Assembly: GCA_948567375.1 (NCBI GenBank)
Contig: OX419761.1
Location: forward strand, 29,328,501-29,392,500
Direction: 5' to 3'
Length of the DNA: 64,000 nucleotides
Source of the DNA: Lunularia cruciata
Lineage: Eukaryota; Streptophyta; Marchantiopsida; Lunulariales; Lunulariaceae
Under the pieces are notes generated by a model. That model was not told the DNA's origin, made no database searches, and saw nothing but the letters and a program-made list of their open reading frames with translations. Shown here piece by piece: positions 63,427 to 64,000 of the stretch. The position numbers were made by a program, and so were the translations under genes. Position 1 is the stretch's first letter; every line of letters begins with the position of its first letter.

Positions 63427-64000
63427 TAAAGTAGAATCCTAAAATTGAATGGTGTGATAGAGATCTCTAAGTGTATGTTTGGCAAATATTAGAGGAGTGC
63501 CATCAAAGGAACAAGAGCACCCACTATTGATGCTTGTTGATGAAGACTCAAGGCTTGTGATCTTTGTAGGATGATGGAGACACTCTTCCAAAGATAAGAT
63601 GTAAGCATGGCAGGTGAGAAAGCCAAGGGGTCTCTCTTGTGTATGAGCTTTGTGCTGCCTCTCAAAGGAGACCATCAAACGGATGAAGGTGGCCAAAAAT
63701 CTCCATTGCTAGGGTGACAAAGGTGTTGGAGGCAAGCTATGGGGCATATTGGCCCTCCTTCCCTATGGTATGAATGCTATAGCTTCTGCTTGGATGCTAG
63801 ATCATGCTAAGGACTTTGGTCCAAGTGCATTTACCACAACCACATCATACAAAAAGTATCAATCATCCTTGAAAGTGACAGTATCTGTCCTCAGCCTCTA
63901 GTGAGGTAGGCCTAGTAGGACCATCCATGGCTCAATCTGAACCTATGAGAAAGTAGAGCATAAGATCTGGGGCACCTCATCTTAAATGGCATCATGGAAT
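63427..64000 (-). mobile_element. second copy of the same LINE fragment, minus strand, running off the window
   Basis: The minus strand repeats the plus-strand fragment from about 62240 to 62800 with many substitutions. The open stretch 63696-63439 shares LMVSFERQHKAH with 62530-62862. The similarity continues to the last base of the window, so the copy extends beyond it. The two copies face each other tail to tail. Confidence 0.75.

Overview
This is nuclear DNA from a land plant. It holds one intact, intron-bearing housekeeping gene, DPM1, in a landscape of decayed retrotransposons. The plant assignment rests on the close fit of the DPM1 protein to plant-type subunit 1, on chromodomain-bearing Ty3/gypsy elements (chromoviruses) primed by initiator tRNA-Met, and on a short run of the plant telomere motif TTTAGGG. 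The non-LTR elements and the short introns would suit a fern, lycophyte, bryophyte or gymnosperm, but the species cannot be fixed from this sequence. No bacterial operons, CRISPR arrays or convincing tRNA/rRNA genes were seen.

Layout. 1-12,750: nested Ty3/gypsy elements of two families, called here A (LTR about 590 bp, TGTAATACTCC...GGTATTACA) and B (LTR about 370-440 bp, TGTAACAATATGG...CTTTTACA). A B element (B1) runs in from the left edge. It carries a solo A LTR and itself interrupts an older A element (A2). Next to it lies a complete A element (A3, 6468-12745, minus strand). 15,170-20,848: a complete B element (B2, plus strand) with a perfect 5-bp target duplication. 20,849-37,240: AT-rich, mostly unrecognisable sequence with a decayed LINE (24.9-26.7 kb, minus), a probable DNA transposon (29.4-30.7 kb) and two A LTR remnants. 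37,240-39,437: a truncated B element (B3, minus). 40,090-43,300: a second LINE (minus).

At about 45.1 kb the composition changes sharply. CpG, rare in everything to the left, becomes ordinary and stays so to about 61.97 kb. DPM1 (46,483-49,025, plus, 8 coding exons, 245 residues) lies at the left end of this segment. The rest of it is gene-poor, with several strong inverted repeats (55.6-56.7 kb) and a cluster of extremely short LINE-tail insertions (59.5-60.7 kb), most with visible target-site duplications. From 61.97 kb to the end the sequence is CpG-poor again and holds two LINE fragments facing each other tail to tail.

How it works together. DPM1 is the only feature likely to make a functional host protein. 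It makes dolichyl-phosphate mannose for N-glycan, GPI and O-mannosyl synthesis in the ER. Every transposon open reading frame seen is broken by stops or frameshifts, so the elements look non-autonomous now. Their LTR promoters, primer-binding sites and chromodomains are still recognisable. I found no clearly new molecular system. The best leads are the LINE-tail insertion cluster, the CpG boundaries with a matched repeat that shows CpG decay, the GAAGCTTC arrays in family-B LTRs, and the foldback structures.
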